DNA of 64,000 nt from positions 20,232,501 through 20,296,500 of the forward strand of contig NC_053042.1 of assembly GCF_003473485.1 (NCBI RefSeq), read 5' to 3'. The notes beneath the pieces were generated by a model. The model had not been told where the DNA came from. It saw nothing but the letters and a program-made list of their open reading frames with translations, and ran no database searches. The translations under genes and the position numbers were made by a program. Below, piece after piece: positions 35,994 through 47,300 of the stretch. Source of the DNA: Medicago truncatula. Taxonomy: Eukaryota > Streptophyta > Magnoliopsida > Fabales > Fabaceae. Positions within the stretch are counted from its first letter, which is position 1; each line of letters starts with the position of its first letter.

Positions 35994-38530
35994 TCAAAGC
36001 CTTCTCTTCTTTAAGTCAGAGGGAGAAGCTTCATCCTTGGAACCACAAGACAGAGTCAAGTAATCCTTTTTGGCATCACAGTTTCTCCAGAATTCAGACC
36101 GAATGAAAGGAAAATCAGATGAACCCTCGACCTTGGAACCAAGGGACAAGGTCAAGAAATCATCGTGGCCAGCTACACACCCATGATCAGGAGCAACTCC
36201 AACTGAAACAACACCACTTATAGCAGAAACACAGACAAAACTTGGGCACTTAGATACAAAGGAATCAACATTTTCAAACTTAACCATAGTTGCAGAATTT
36301 TTCCCCTTAGAACATCGGCACGGAGTTGGCAAGCTCCGCTTGGACCCAGAATGCTCAAAGACATGACCATCTCGAGAACAATCCTCAGCATCAACATCAA
36401 TAGCATTAGCAATAGAGTCACCCAAAGAACCACTAGCACCAAGAATGCGAACCTTCTTCAGAGAGTCTTTCCATGTAAGCGTCCCATCAGCAGTGACACA
36501 ATATCCACCCCTCGAATCATACACTTTGCCAGAAGGGCTGGTGGTGATTGCAGTAAAGGTCGGATGGAACTTGGACTGGACAACAAAAACAATATCAATG
36601 AACAATTTTCCCATTGTACAATGCAACATCTGAACACGCAGGACTATTGAGAAAAATGTTAATACAAAATGACATAGTTCACTAAGCAAAATCCAATTAC
36701 CTTATGGGGAGTATAGTGTCACCAATTGAGACGATAAGCATTAATGAGCCCTTGATCATCGGTAATCTGAACAACCTCAAAAGCATCACCAGAAGTAGCA
36801 TTAAATCCAAGTGTCTTCCTAACAATAAACAACAACTTTTTACCTTGAAGTAGCTCCATACCAATTGCAGTGGCAACAACATTAGGACCCTTATAGATGA
36901 AAAGTTAGAAAAATATGTTAGATGATAAAATCTTAGACAATATAATGAACACATAGGCAAAAAACTGATCCCATGTAATTGTTAGAACTGGGTATTTACC
37001 AAAGCATTGTAATTCTTAGAACTGATGCCATGCAGTAGATCATCAAAAAACTCCAATACAGCTGCATCAGTATCATCAACCACTAAAATCTTGACCCTAG
37101 TCCAGTGATAAAATAACCTTCAGCAAACCTAAAACATACTTCAAACTAATTAAAAACCACTGACAATGAATAAAGACACCCAATATTACCTTAACATAAC
37201 CTTGAAAACACTCATATCACAATGACGGCAGTAATACGCACCATTACGCATAGGTAAAATTCTCTGACAAACACACATAGGATACCACCATGTATGGGAC
37301 TCAATGCATTCAACCACTTCTGCATACACAACAAATAAACCATCCTCAACCGATTGCACCAGCTCATACACTTTCTTAACAGGATACATCCGCCTAAACT
37401 GAGAAGTATCCGAGGTAATTAGACTTCTAACGACCCTCCATCTCACCAAAGGGCAACATGGATCAGACCGCAAAATACTGCAAATGCGACAAATGAAAAA
37501 AATGATTAGGACCTCTAACAAACTAAATTTATTTCCTAAACTATCATCACATAATATACCGGCACATACTCATTTCTAAACTGAAGAGCTTCACCTATGT
37601 GAGGATTCAAAAGCAACCTAGTAACATCCTTAAAAGATTCCAGATAGAAGGCACCTATGATTCACAAATGAAAAAAAAGACCATCACAGAAAACACCAAT
37701 AAACCAAAAACAGTGACTGAAAGACAAGATGAAGTGCTTGAAAAAACCTGTTTCTCTATTGATCTTTGCAAACTGCAGAACAACAACAGGTAAGCCAGGA
37801 GATGAGTTATTGACCATTTCCTGAAACAACCCAACGTAGGCTCCATACAAAACACAATCAAATCTTCCCCTGCAAATTTTAACACATATCTCCACACGAA
37901 CAACCTCTAAAACAGGAACCAGACACAAAACCAAAAAAACTGATTTTTACAAAGATACACACATAAGGTCAGTTAGTTCAAACTTCAACACTGTAGTCAT
38001 GGTCCCAGTGGAATCCTCAGCATTATGATAGGAAATCGCAGTTAGGAGTCCAATAACATCTACAAAATGACCACACATCAACCAATGGAAAACATCACCA
38101 AAAAATAATAAATTTTTGAAAAAAAAAACATAACTTACATCCTCAACATTATGATAGGAAATCGCAGTTAGGAGTCCAATAACATCTACAAAACAACCAC
38201 ACATCAACCAATGGAAAACATCACTAAAAAATAATAAATTTTTGAAAAAAAACATAACTTACCAATCAAATGGCCTACACCAAGAGATGGCCGAGCTAAA
38301 ATATGAGATGAAAGCGGTGTGAGGCCATTCCCATGCACCAGAAAATCATACGTCTTTCTCACAACCGTTTGTGGGTGAATAACCATCCTATGATCATTGT
38401 AAGCAGCCTTCAATCGAGCAGTGTCACACAGAACATGGAAAAAAGCAAACATGTAGACATAGTCTTCAGCCAACACATTGATAAAAAGATCAACAACATG
38501 AGCTGGAACAATAGCAAGAATCTTGTCACC
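35994..38530 (-). pseudogene. RPA1-like (replication factor A) gene of the Helitron, first exon missing
   Basis: Exon-like blocks on - start with 38530-38263 ('GDKILAIVPAHVVDLF') and about 38059-37966 ('DVIGLLTAISYHNAEDS'), then about 37880-37750 ('GRFDCVLYGAYVGLF'), 37655-37572, and 37481-37197. The last of these is a zinc-ribbon OB domain ('WWYPMCVCQ', 'NGAYYCRHC'). Further blocks are about 37110-37000 ('VKILVVDDTDAAVLEFFDD'), 36892-36700 ('GPNVVATAIGMELLQGKKLL') and 36575-35994, ending KKRRL. This is the domain order of RPA70 (single-strand DNA binding). The usual first exon with the start codon is not found upstream. An in-frame TGA follows 'NAYRLNW'. A 126-bp duplication affects the second block. 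It is probably non-functional. Confidence 0.8.
38013..38263. repeat. 126-bp tandem duplication across an RPA exon boundary
   Basis: Copies 38013-38138 and 38139-38263 are nearly identical. Each holds the start of the 'DVIGLLTAISYH' exon, its acceptor and upstream intron, plus a GTAAGT donor-like end. The duplication creates a second possible short exon in the RPA-like gene. Confidence 0.85.
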
Positions 38531-38640
38531 CTAAAACACAAAGAGTGTATTAAGAAGTGATGTGAAAAAACCAGATTATTACATAAACAAACAACCATAT
38601 ACAAATAAACAAACAACCATATTACAAGTATGTAAAAAAT

Positions 38641-39290
38641 CATTAAAAAATTTAAAGTTTTAAGCTTAATTAAACAAATTTTAATTTAACAGGGACCAAA
38701 ACTATGTGCTGAAAAAATTTATAGGGACCAAAAACTATCAAATTTTGTTTATGAGGACTAAAAATGAAATTCAATATATTTATAGGGACTAAAAACTTAA
38801 TTAACCCTTAGAAATAAACATTATATAATTGAAATATAAGAGTTATATTATATAAAGAAAACGTTTTTGGGTCTAATAGATGATATATTTTAGGACCAAA
38901 TCTTTCATAGGATATAAGAAAACATATAAGGATCATGTAGACAATCATAGACCTTGAGTAGGTATTATTGTCTATGTAGACTTTATAGATAGATTAGACT
39001 AAACTAAAGTATTCATAGATATCGCCAAGAGATCTTGACATGAGATTGGGTAAATAGTATTCTAGATAACATTGGAAGAACTAAAACTTTATAAGATTCC
39101 CATAAATATCTAATTGAAATCGTAAATAATCTTAATTGAATATCACAAGACTTTTTTTCATTAAAAAATATTTTAAAATATTTTAGAATCCTAATCCAAT
39201 ATATCCTCTCTTAATATTTTTTTATTTTTTTTTAATAATGAAAAAAGAGCAATAAAGTTTTAAAATAAATAAATATGTCGATAAATAAAA
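38641..39290. other. AT-rich flank between Helitron remnant and RSRC2-like gene
   Basis: 38640-38815 contains repeated 'agggaccaaaa' and 'agggactaaaaac' phrases with TTAATTAA near both sides, typical of dispersed legume repeats. From there to 39290 is AT-rich sequence that should include the promoter of the RS-rich gene. No RPA first exon and no Helitron 5' end were found here. Confidence 0.45.
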
Positions 39291-39471
39291 AAAGTGCAAG
39301 TGGTGTTTGTCGAAACAAAACGAGGAGAGAAGAGGGAAAAATCAATCAATCGAGGGTTTCGTTCTTCTCGTCTTCATCATCCTCAATTCACAGTTACTTG
39401 CCCTCAAATCCCCACACATACTCGTATGCCCCCTTTCTCCTTCCCCCATTTTCACCTTTTCTATTCATACA

Positions 39472-39474
<3 letters not shown>

Positions 39475-39507
<33 letters not shown>
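39475..39507. repeat. (ATT)n microsatellite in the 5' leader of the RS-rich gene
   Basis: About eleven ATT units followed by a T run, inside the probable 5' UTR or its intron, roughly 200 bp upstream of the start codon. Confidence 0.9.
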
Positions 39508-39508
<1 letters not shown>

Positions 39509-39700
39509 TTTTTTTTTTGTCTTCTCATCTTCAATTCCTGTTTACATATTTACATGTTTACGAGTTAACCAACACTTCCATTTATTTGTTGTAGCAACCA
39601 ATTTTGAAACTTGGAATATTCATGAGCTCAATTTAGTTTTAGTCAGTCAGTGTTTTACTATTACCACCTCATATATGTTTCTTTACAGTAGTCAGGTAGG

Positions 39701-42576
39701 ATGGATTCAAAGTCACAGTCTCCTCCGCCTCATGACCACAACAACAACAACGATTCTGCTGATGCTGATGCTGCTGCTGCTCCTGCATTTCGCAAGCCTA
39801 CCGGGGATGCACTAGCTAATAGGAATTATCGCCGCCCACCTCATGGTTTCATTCTATCTTTTTTAAATTTGTGTATTGTGTTGCCAAGATTTATCTGAGC
39901 TATTCTATAATATATATGGAGTAGGGGTTGGATGAAGAGATCTATACTCTTCATTTATATGCAGGTAGTCCCAAGCGCGAACACAGCTCAAGGGAAGAAG
40001 ATTCTGTCAGAGACTCTCATCATCATTCAAGGAAGTATGATGCCAGGGAACAAGACACAAAATATGCCAGAACCAGCGATTCTCTTAGACATTCTGACAG
40101 ACACTCGTCTCGGACCTCCTATGGCCACTCTAGGCATGACAAGTACGCAGATGAATATAGAAAACATGAGAGGTTATCATCACGTTCTGCACGTGACTCA
40201 AGGGGCGATCAAATGAGAGAAGAGAGCGACAGCAGGTCAAAAGACTATGGGCGTAGTATGGACAAGTATTCACGCGAAAAATATGAAAGGTCTGATTTTA
40301 GAAGCAAGGACAGAGATAGGGAGAAGCGTGCAACATATGAGGAGGTGGAGAAGGAGAAGCGTACAAGAGACGGGGATGCTCGAGATGAAAAAAAGGATTC
40401 ACAAAGAAGTTCTGGAGAACACAAAAGTGACCGTGCACTGTATTATTCAGAGACTAGGAGCCAGAAAGAAGACATTGAGATTAGTAAGAACAAGGACCGA
40501 AACTCTAAAAAAGTAGGAGAGGTATTTGGTATTGAAGATAAAGAATCTTCTGGAAAGAAACAAAAGTTGTTTGGAGCTGACAAGGATGCCAATTCCGGAA
40601 AAGATGGTATTGTCTTTGTAATTTTTATACATAATCTAGGCATGATTATTACTCTCAAAACTATTATTGTATTAAGTTGTTATTGTGCTGAAGCAGATGA
40701 AAGGAAGACTTCAGGTTCAAAGCTTTCTCATGAGACAAAGCCAGGTTTAGGGGCTGTCAGGACCAGCGGTTTTGATAGTGGCAATAATGTAGATGCTGCA
40801 AAAGTGGCAGCAATGAGAGCTGCTGAATTAGGTATACACTGCAATTCCTGAAAAGCTTTTATTTGGGATGTGGACTTAAGTCTGTCGTTGGTTGGATTCT
40901 GGTTGTTTGAAGGTTCTTGGATATAATTTTTAAACATTTGCAGAATATGGATTGTTGTGGGTTGGATGTATATCATGGGCATGACTATTACTTTCAATTT
41001 TTTAGACATGTGTCTGCTTTTCATTTCATATATTTTCCCCATAAATGGTTTTTTCTTTCTAATAATTTGCGTTTCCAATTCTTTAACTTTTGTAGATATA
41101 ATCTGTTATTTATTTGGAAATTTTGATGCATTACAGTTAACAAGAACTTAGTAGGGGCTAATTGCTTGACTACGGACCAAAAGAAGAAACTGTTGTGGGG
41201 CAGCAAAAAGAGTACACCCACTGAAGAGGTATCTTTGATAATTTATTACATTTTCCCCTTTATTTGCCGAGTTCTTACCGAACTCTTTTTTGTATAACAT
41301 TAGGAGTACTTTGAGTTAGGGTGTATAGTGTCCCTTTTCTCCCCGTTTATATTGGATTCTTGGTTAATAGTTGTATTGTAGCAATATGGTCTCTTCTAAA
41401 TTTTGGCGACGCTTGTAATTATGGCCTCTTCATGACTGCATGTTTTGAGGTGACAAAAGGTCGTTTTTTTTGTCTAACATGAACAGAACTTTCTCAGTTG
41501 TAAGTCATGAAGGCATCCAACCTTTAAAATTTGTGCACTCTCTCGTAAAACTCCCGCTCTAGCAACTTTGGAGTACTCGCTTTAGAGGGTACAGTAAGAC
41601 GCCTCAACCATTAGGATAGAAAATCAGTTGTGGATATTCTAACACACCTATAATTTGTTATGTCTGCGGGTGTTATATTGACTGTTGATTTATTTGTTGA
41701 AGTGTGAGATTACTTTATCTTCTATAAAGGGAATATCGCACACTTTAAATGAGGTAAAACCCACCCTAGGTAATCCCTGCACCCAAAGTGAGGGTAAAGT
41801 TGGGGTCTTTTAAGCTAAATCAGAAACTTACAGTCTGACCTGAGGGCAAACTTGCCTTGGCCTCTGTTTGAATGGTATTATCCTTTGATATTGTTTACTG
41901 TCTCGTTACAAGTAAACGGTGTTCATAAATTTTATGGTGCAAGTTGTCCTATTACATTGACTTGAATAGTTAACCGACTTATCCGTCTCATTTTGCCCAA
42001 AGATTATACACATCTTTTCAAAGTTATCTATGTTGTAATAGGATAATTAGAGTGGTAAATGGTGAGTTCCTAGGCCTACAGTTCTGAAAAACCTCTGCCT
42101 CAGGTTTCTTGCTTTATTGTACCATTTTTCTGCCTCATGTAAACAAAGAATTTGATTGCTGCTCTGTAATGCATTTTCCACATGTTGCAGTCTGGCCACC
42201 GTTGGGATATGGCAGTGTTTGATCCAGAGCGACAAGAGAAATTCAACAAACTCATGGTAAGTTTGAATTCACTCGGTTGTTATATTCTGACTGAACAATA
42301 ACATGAGGAGATTGTTTAGTTGTTCCTGAATGACTGACTCACTCTGTTAGTGTTTCTTCACCTACTAACACATTTTGAGTCTGAGGTTGTACTCGTGCCT
42401 ATGGCAAATTGTAGGGTGTGAAAGGAGAAGCCAAAGTGGAGCAGAACTCTGACAATCAAAATGACAACGACTTACTCCGTGCTGAGAAGCAGAAGGAACT
42501 CCAGCTGGATCTAGAGAAGCAGTATACTGCAGGTCTTCGGCGAAGAGATGGCCGCACAGTTGGATTAGGTCTTTAA
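39701..42576 (+). CDS. RSRC2/SMAP-domain RS-rich nuclear protein
   Basis: Exons are 39701-39845, 39965-40606, 40697-40831, 41137-41228, 42191-42256 and 42415-42576, all GT-AG and in phase, giving 413 aa. The N-terminus is Asn/Asp/Ala-rich. Exon 2 encodes a long charged tract rich in Arg, Ser, Asp, Glu and His (many SR, RD and SK pairs), typical of splicing-associated proteins. The C-terminal 120 residues form the SMAP domain: 'VGANCLTTDQKKKLLWGSK', 'WDMAVFDPERQEKFNKLMG' and 'QYTAGLRRRDGRTVGLGL'. This layout matches arginine/serine-rich coiled-coil protein 2, a nuclear protein whose biochemical role is poorly defined but likely in RNA processing. A 5' UTR intron probably ends at the TTTACAG near 39688. 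The start is the first ATG after it. Confidence 0.93.
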
Positions 42577-44394
42577 ATATTTAGTGGTGGAATGTTTCAT
42601 CCTTTGACTTTGCAGTGATTTTGAGTATGTTACCCCTGTCATAGGTGGAACTTATCATGTGTTTGTTACATATTGGGAGTTTATCACCTGTATGATCCTG
42701 ATGCTTAGAGGAATTTAAATGGGATGATTTAATGCTAGAGTATATAATGGGGTTGGGAGAGGTACAAGAAAACATCTATGGTGATAAGCTTTCATGATAT
42801 CAACTCCAAAACAAATTACAACTTTTGAAGTACTTTAGTATGGTGCTTGATATGTGGACAAGCATAGAATTAAGAATCACTCACGTGATCATGGGATTAT
42901 GAATGTTATTATAGTTGTATTTTTCATCTGAAAAATTTAAGCTAGGCCACTGAAAATGATAAGATTATTTAGAATAGAGCAACAAGTAAGCTAAGTAGAA
43001 ATGTGTACCCTTGAAGGCTTACCCAAAATTAACGCGTAAAAAAAATTGCACCCTTGAAAGCTTTGGACGAAATGTTGCAGTGCTATGCTACTTTTCTCTG
43101 ATTATTGTTGTGAGTTTTTGAGAATTGAATTGTACTAACTGATAAAAACTAAAAGTTGGTGTGAAAACACATGCATTGGAGTTCTAAATCAACCTTCATT
43201 GTTCAAGTTTTAGGATTTTTTACACAGTTTTTCTATGTGTTTAACAATTCTATTCGGTATATGTTTTCATTATTTGATAACCGCTTTTCTAACATTTGAA
43301 CTTTTATTTGATTTCATCGGGGAGTTGTTTTTTTGACAAGAGTGCATTGTGGATTTTTATCCATATTTTTTCAACTGAGATTTTTTTAATTCAATTACAA
43401 TGATGTTTGGTTATTTATTTAAAAAGAAAGGCAAAAATTACCGATGTGGATTAAAATAAGAGTTGAATAATTCAAAGATGAATATGGGTTATACGGGGGC
43501 ATTCAATGTTCTAAAAATAAAATCAAAAGCATTATTTATTTATTTATTTTTTTATAATAAAAACAAAGTGATTTGAAAACAATTAAAATAAAATACCAGC
43601 AGCAACCATGATTATTCTTAAACTGAAAACAATGTAACCAAACATACAAAGGGAAGTATTAAGTTTAATCGAAAATACATAGTTCACTATACAATTTCAC
43701 TGTAAATATAGTTCACTTCACTTGAGACTAAGTAATTCTAGTGGCCAAAACAATCATGGTCACAAATTCAAATCTGCATAACATTTTACGAAACATACTG
43801 CATCAAAGACAACTTAGAATCTTATCATGTATGCATTCAAAAGTTTTATAATGCAATGCTAACATTAGCTTCTACTGATAAACCTGACCATCACTAGAAT
43901 TAGCTTACACATTTCTCATATATTTACTATCAATATTACTTACACATTAAAAACGGCGATACATGTATGCATCATGAACAAACTATACAGAAAATACCAA
44001 AATGAATCTATTGATATGATACGATGGTATGACACAGTAACATAGTTTGTTGAAATAGCTTTACACTCAAAACTGCCGAACACTCCACGAGTATAAATAG
44101 CTAAATATTAGAACCTTGTTTTTACATAAAAACTACAATACTACTAGATAGCAAAATATTAGAACCTTTCCTTCCACATGTTTAATAAGCTCATGATCAC
44201 ATCACTTAGAATCAAACACTTTAAGAAATCACAACATAAAACTTATACAAGTCATTATCAATAATCCAAAATGTTGAAGTACACATTTTTTTTGAGGGGA
44301 ATGTACACAATTTTATTTTATCAATAAAGAATATAAATACAAATAATATACCATGCCAAATATTTGAATTTAGCATTCAAATAGAAAATGTATG
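42577..44394. other. Intergenic region between two convergent genes
   Basis: Holds the 3' UTRs of the RS-rich gene (+) and the kinase-PP2C gene (-). AT-rich, no supported gene or clear repeat. Confidence 0.6.
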
Positions 44395-47300
44395 CTAATA
44401 AATTCTCTCTGCTGTTGATACAGGTCTTAAAAAAACAACAATAACCGTAATGTTATCCTTGCTGCCACGTTCCACAGCTTCGGTAGCCAACCTCTTAGAG
44501 CACATACCTGCCTCTTTAACTGTGTCCTTTATTATATTTATCACATCCAAACTGCTCATCACATCCCACAGACCATCGCTAGCCATGACCTAAATCAATC
44601 ATTTTACTCATAACTCAATCATCATAATTGGAAAATATTGTACTATAACAAGCACCATAGTGATATGAGGATACAATTTCAAGCCTAAATCTTTCATCAA
44701 AGCCACTTCAATACATTAGAAAACAATTTGACAAGTAAACCTAATAAGTTTAAGTTCACTAAAATAATCATCTGTATGCTGTCAAAACGTTTTTGATTTT
44801 CAAAACCTTTTGATAAATATAATCAGCAAGATGAGTTTACAATTCCAATGATAATCCATAAATTATCCATCAACTTATTTTTCACAATACTTTAAATGGC
44901 AGCTTATTTTAAGATTCAATGCATATAAAAAACTTCATGCAAATAATGGCATGTAGCATAAAACTCCTCACCAGAAATTCATCCTCTGCATGTAAGGTGT
45001 TCTCAGTTATCTCAGGTTCTGCAGTTACAGCAGGCTTCAGGTCATCGTCACCGATAGAACGAGTAACCTGTGTAAAGTAACAGTCAATTTTACTTGTGCA
45101 ATAAATTGTAAAAGCATGAATCATCATTAGTATCACAGTCCGTGCCTGCTTATATTATTTTCTTGACACATGATCATTTGATTGTGAAATTAAAACAAAA
45201 GGAAGAATTATCTACTGAATGAAAACGATTACATGAGTACTCCCTCGCCTATGCAAATCACCTCTTCACATCCAACAAACCAAATAATATAGCAGAATAT
45301 AAAACTAACTTCTCACTACCTTGTTTATAATATATGTACCTGTAATATAATGTTGGCTTTCAGCTTAACACATTCTATACTTCACTCTTAGTTCTAAACT
45401 TTTATTCTCTTTGGTGTTTCTAGAATGTTCTGTAACTGTTTCTGTTTTCTGGTATTTGTTAGTTGCAACTGGAGTAGTGGTTACATTACTATTAAATGTT
45501 GTACGCCACTAAGTTAATCATTATCACAAAAAACAAATCACATATTCAGATCAAACACAATGAAATTCTCTCGAGAGAAAGTCAATACCCCGGGTTTCAA
45601 TTTCACAAAATACGTGTAGAAGAAACATATCTCAGTCTCCAAACATGTGATATAAACTATAGCAACCAATTTGAACAAACCTGAAGCGCAGGAAGACCAA
45701 CTCTCCAGGTATCAACTTGCCAATGAACTTGGCCCCCTTGACGAATAACACGCTCTCTCTCTTGAAGACAGCTTGCAACATGATCCTAATAATAATGCTA
45801 ATATTTGATTAGTAATCAAATAAGGAATAAATTAAAGAGGCTATTGAATTATTAAATATTTGCCAAGCAGCTCACCTTACTCAGAGCAATGGGGTTACCA
45901 GCACGATATAAGATTGCCCGACAATCGCCACTATTAGCAACAAATAGCTTGTTCCCACTTACAATAGCAGCAATCGCTGTACAACCAGGATGCCAATCCT
46001 TCTGGATACATCTGTTGGATTTGCGATAGGAAGCAAGCTCTTTTCTGAAGGCAGTATCTGTTCTAAGGAATGCTTCCACTAGTGCATTAGCAGGACTGCA
46101 CTTAAATATTAATAATTTACTAACTTTTTAGATAAGAGGGAAAGAAATAGTACGGCACAGAAAGGGGGAATTTAGAGTGAAATATACCTGGTCTTAAAAC
46201 CAAGAGTTTGCAAAACTGCTGGTACAGCCCTAGAAGAAAACTCTGCAGCTGCTGCGCCTGCATATGTAATTTTACTTTTCATCACTTTCTAGTACATAAT
46301 CATGATATTTGAGGACATAACTTCAAATTTGATTTTGATGTTCCCCAGAAATAAGACGATAATTCTCCTAGTGATGCATCCTGTTTAGAGACATGTCGAT
46401 AGACATTGCCCTTACACAAACAGAGTAACAACTAACAACACCAAAGTTCACATGATATACATTCATCTGAATCTGACTGAAAACAACTTTTTGATAAAAG
46501 GAGACATAAAGGGTTCTCAATAATGTAATAAATGAAAAGCATGAAAGCTGAATTGCCATACTTACGTTGCTTATTCTATCACAAATAATTATGGTCTTCA
46601 TATATTCGGAAGCAGGATACAGGTGCATGTAACAAAAATTGAAAGAGATTTGTAGTACATGCTAGAATACTATTTCAAATTCATGATTATCCATAACTTC
46701 TCAACATGCTGGGAACTTCTTTTTTCGGCTAAACTAATGCCCCAGCAATGCATAGCATAAAGAAAGCCTTACAATGAACAATATAATTATTTCCACATTG
46801 GAGTACTATTTCTTCTTAATTTTGGATTTCAATGAATAAAAAATCTAGATATTTATTATATTAATAATAAGTACCTCTATGGCCATCGAAGATACCAAAA
46901 GCATAGACATCCTTTTCATTGAAAACATGGGGCAGAATGAAATGTGTGTCCTCCATAGCCTCCCTTCTCCCACAAGTAGCATAAGATCCCCAAGACAGTA
47001 TTGGACGGTATGCAAAAGGCTCGTCGTAAGACTCGCACCATGTTCTGAAACCAGAATCAGTTGAGCTAGAGGTATTCCTAGCCAAAAGCTCGCCTTGAGC
47101 AGACCAGCTAATACTCTCTTGATAAGTCTTGTCCACAAGTTGGTCAACAGACAAGTTACAAGGTCTAATATGCATATCTTCCACCTTCTTTACCTTCCTG
47201 TGTTCCATAATAAAATCAAGTTCCTTGACAATATCATCAAAGGAAGGTCTACTTTTAGGATTAGCATCCCAGCACTTTCGTATCATCGATACTAATCTTG

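Larger units (their letters stand above)
14561..38640 (-). mobile_element. Large decayed Helitron with nested insertions (5' end lost)
   Basis: The 3' terminus is at 14561. On the - strand it reads a hairpin (ACCCGTGCG-TTT-GCGCACAGGT), then CGAACA, then CTAG, followed by host T. That is the Helitron signature (subterminal hairpin, CTRR, insertion before T). Moving 5' on the same strand are two B3-like genes, the Rep/helicase gene (26454-33971) and an RPA-like gene (35994-38530). Plant Helitrons commonly carry RPA-like genes. The RPA gene lacks its first exon, and no 5' TC terminus was found beyond it, so the right boundary near 38640 is a truncation and approximate. Inside are a Tekay-type retrotransposon and two solo LTRs. 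All element genes are broken. Confidence 0.7.

Noticed and set aside
38641..38815. MITE with TTAATTAA ends
   Set aside because: The two ends are only loosely inverted and no target duplication was seen; reported only as dispersed repeat sequence.
39294..39815. Open frame of 173 codons over the start of the RS-rich gene
   Set aside because: It crosses the (ATT)n repeat, shifts out of the RS-rich frame and would bypass a good acceptor; the ATG at 39701 joins the later exons in phase.
46368..46628. Open frame of 86 codons on - in a kinase-PP2C intron
   Set aside because: It lies between exons 7 and 8, has no conserved motif, and direct splicing gives the expected PP2C sequence.
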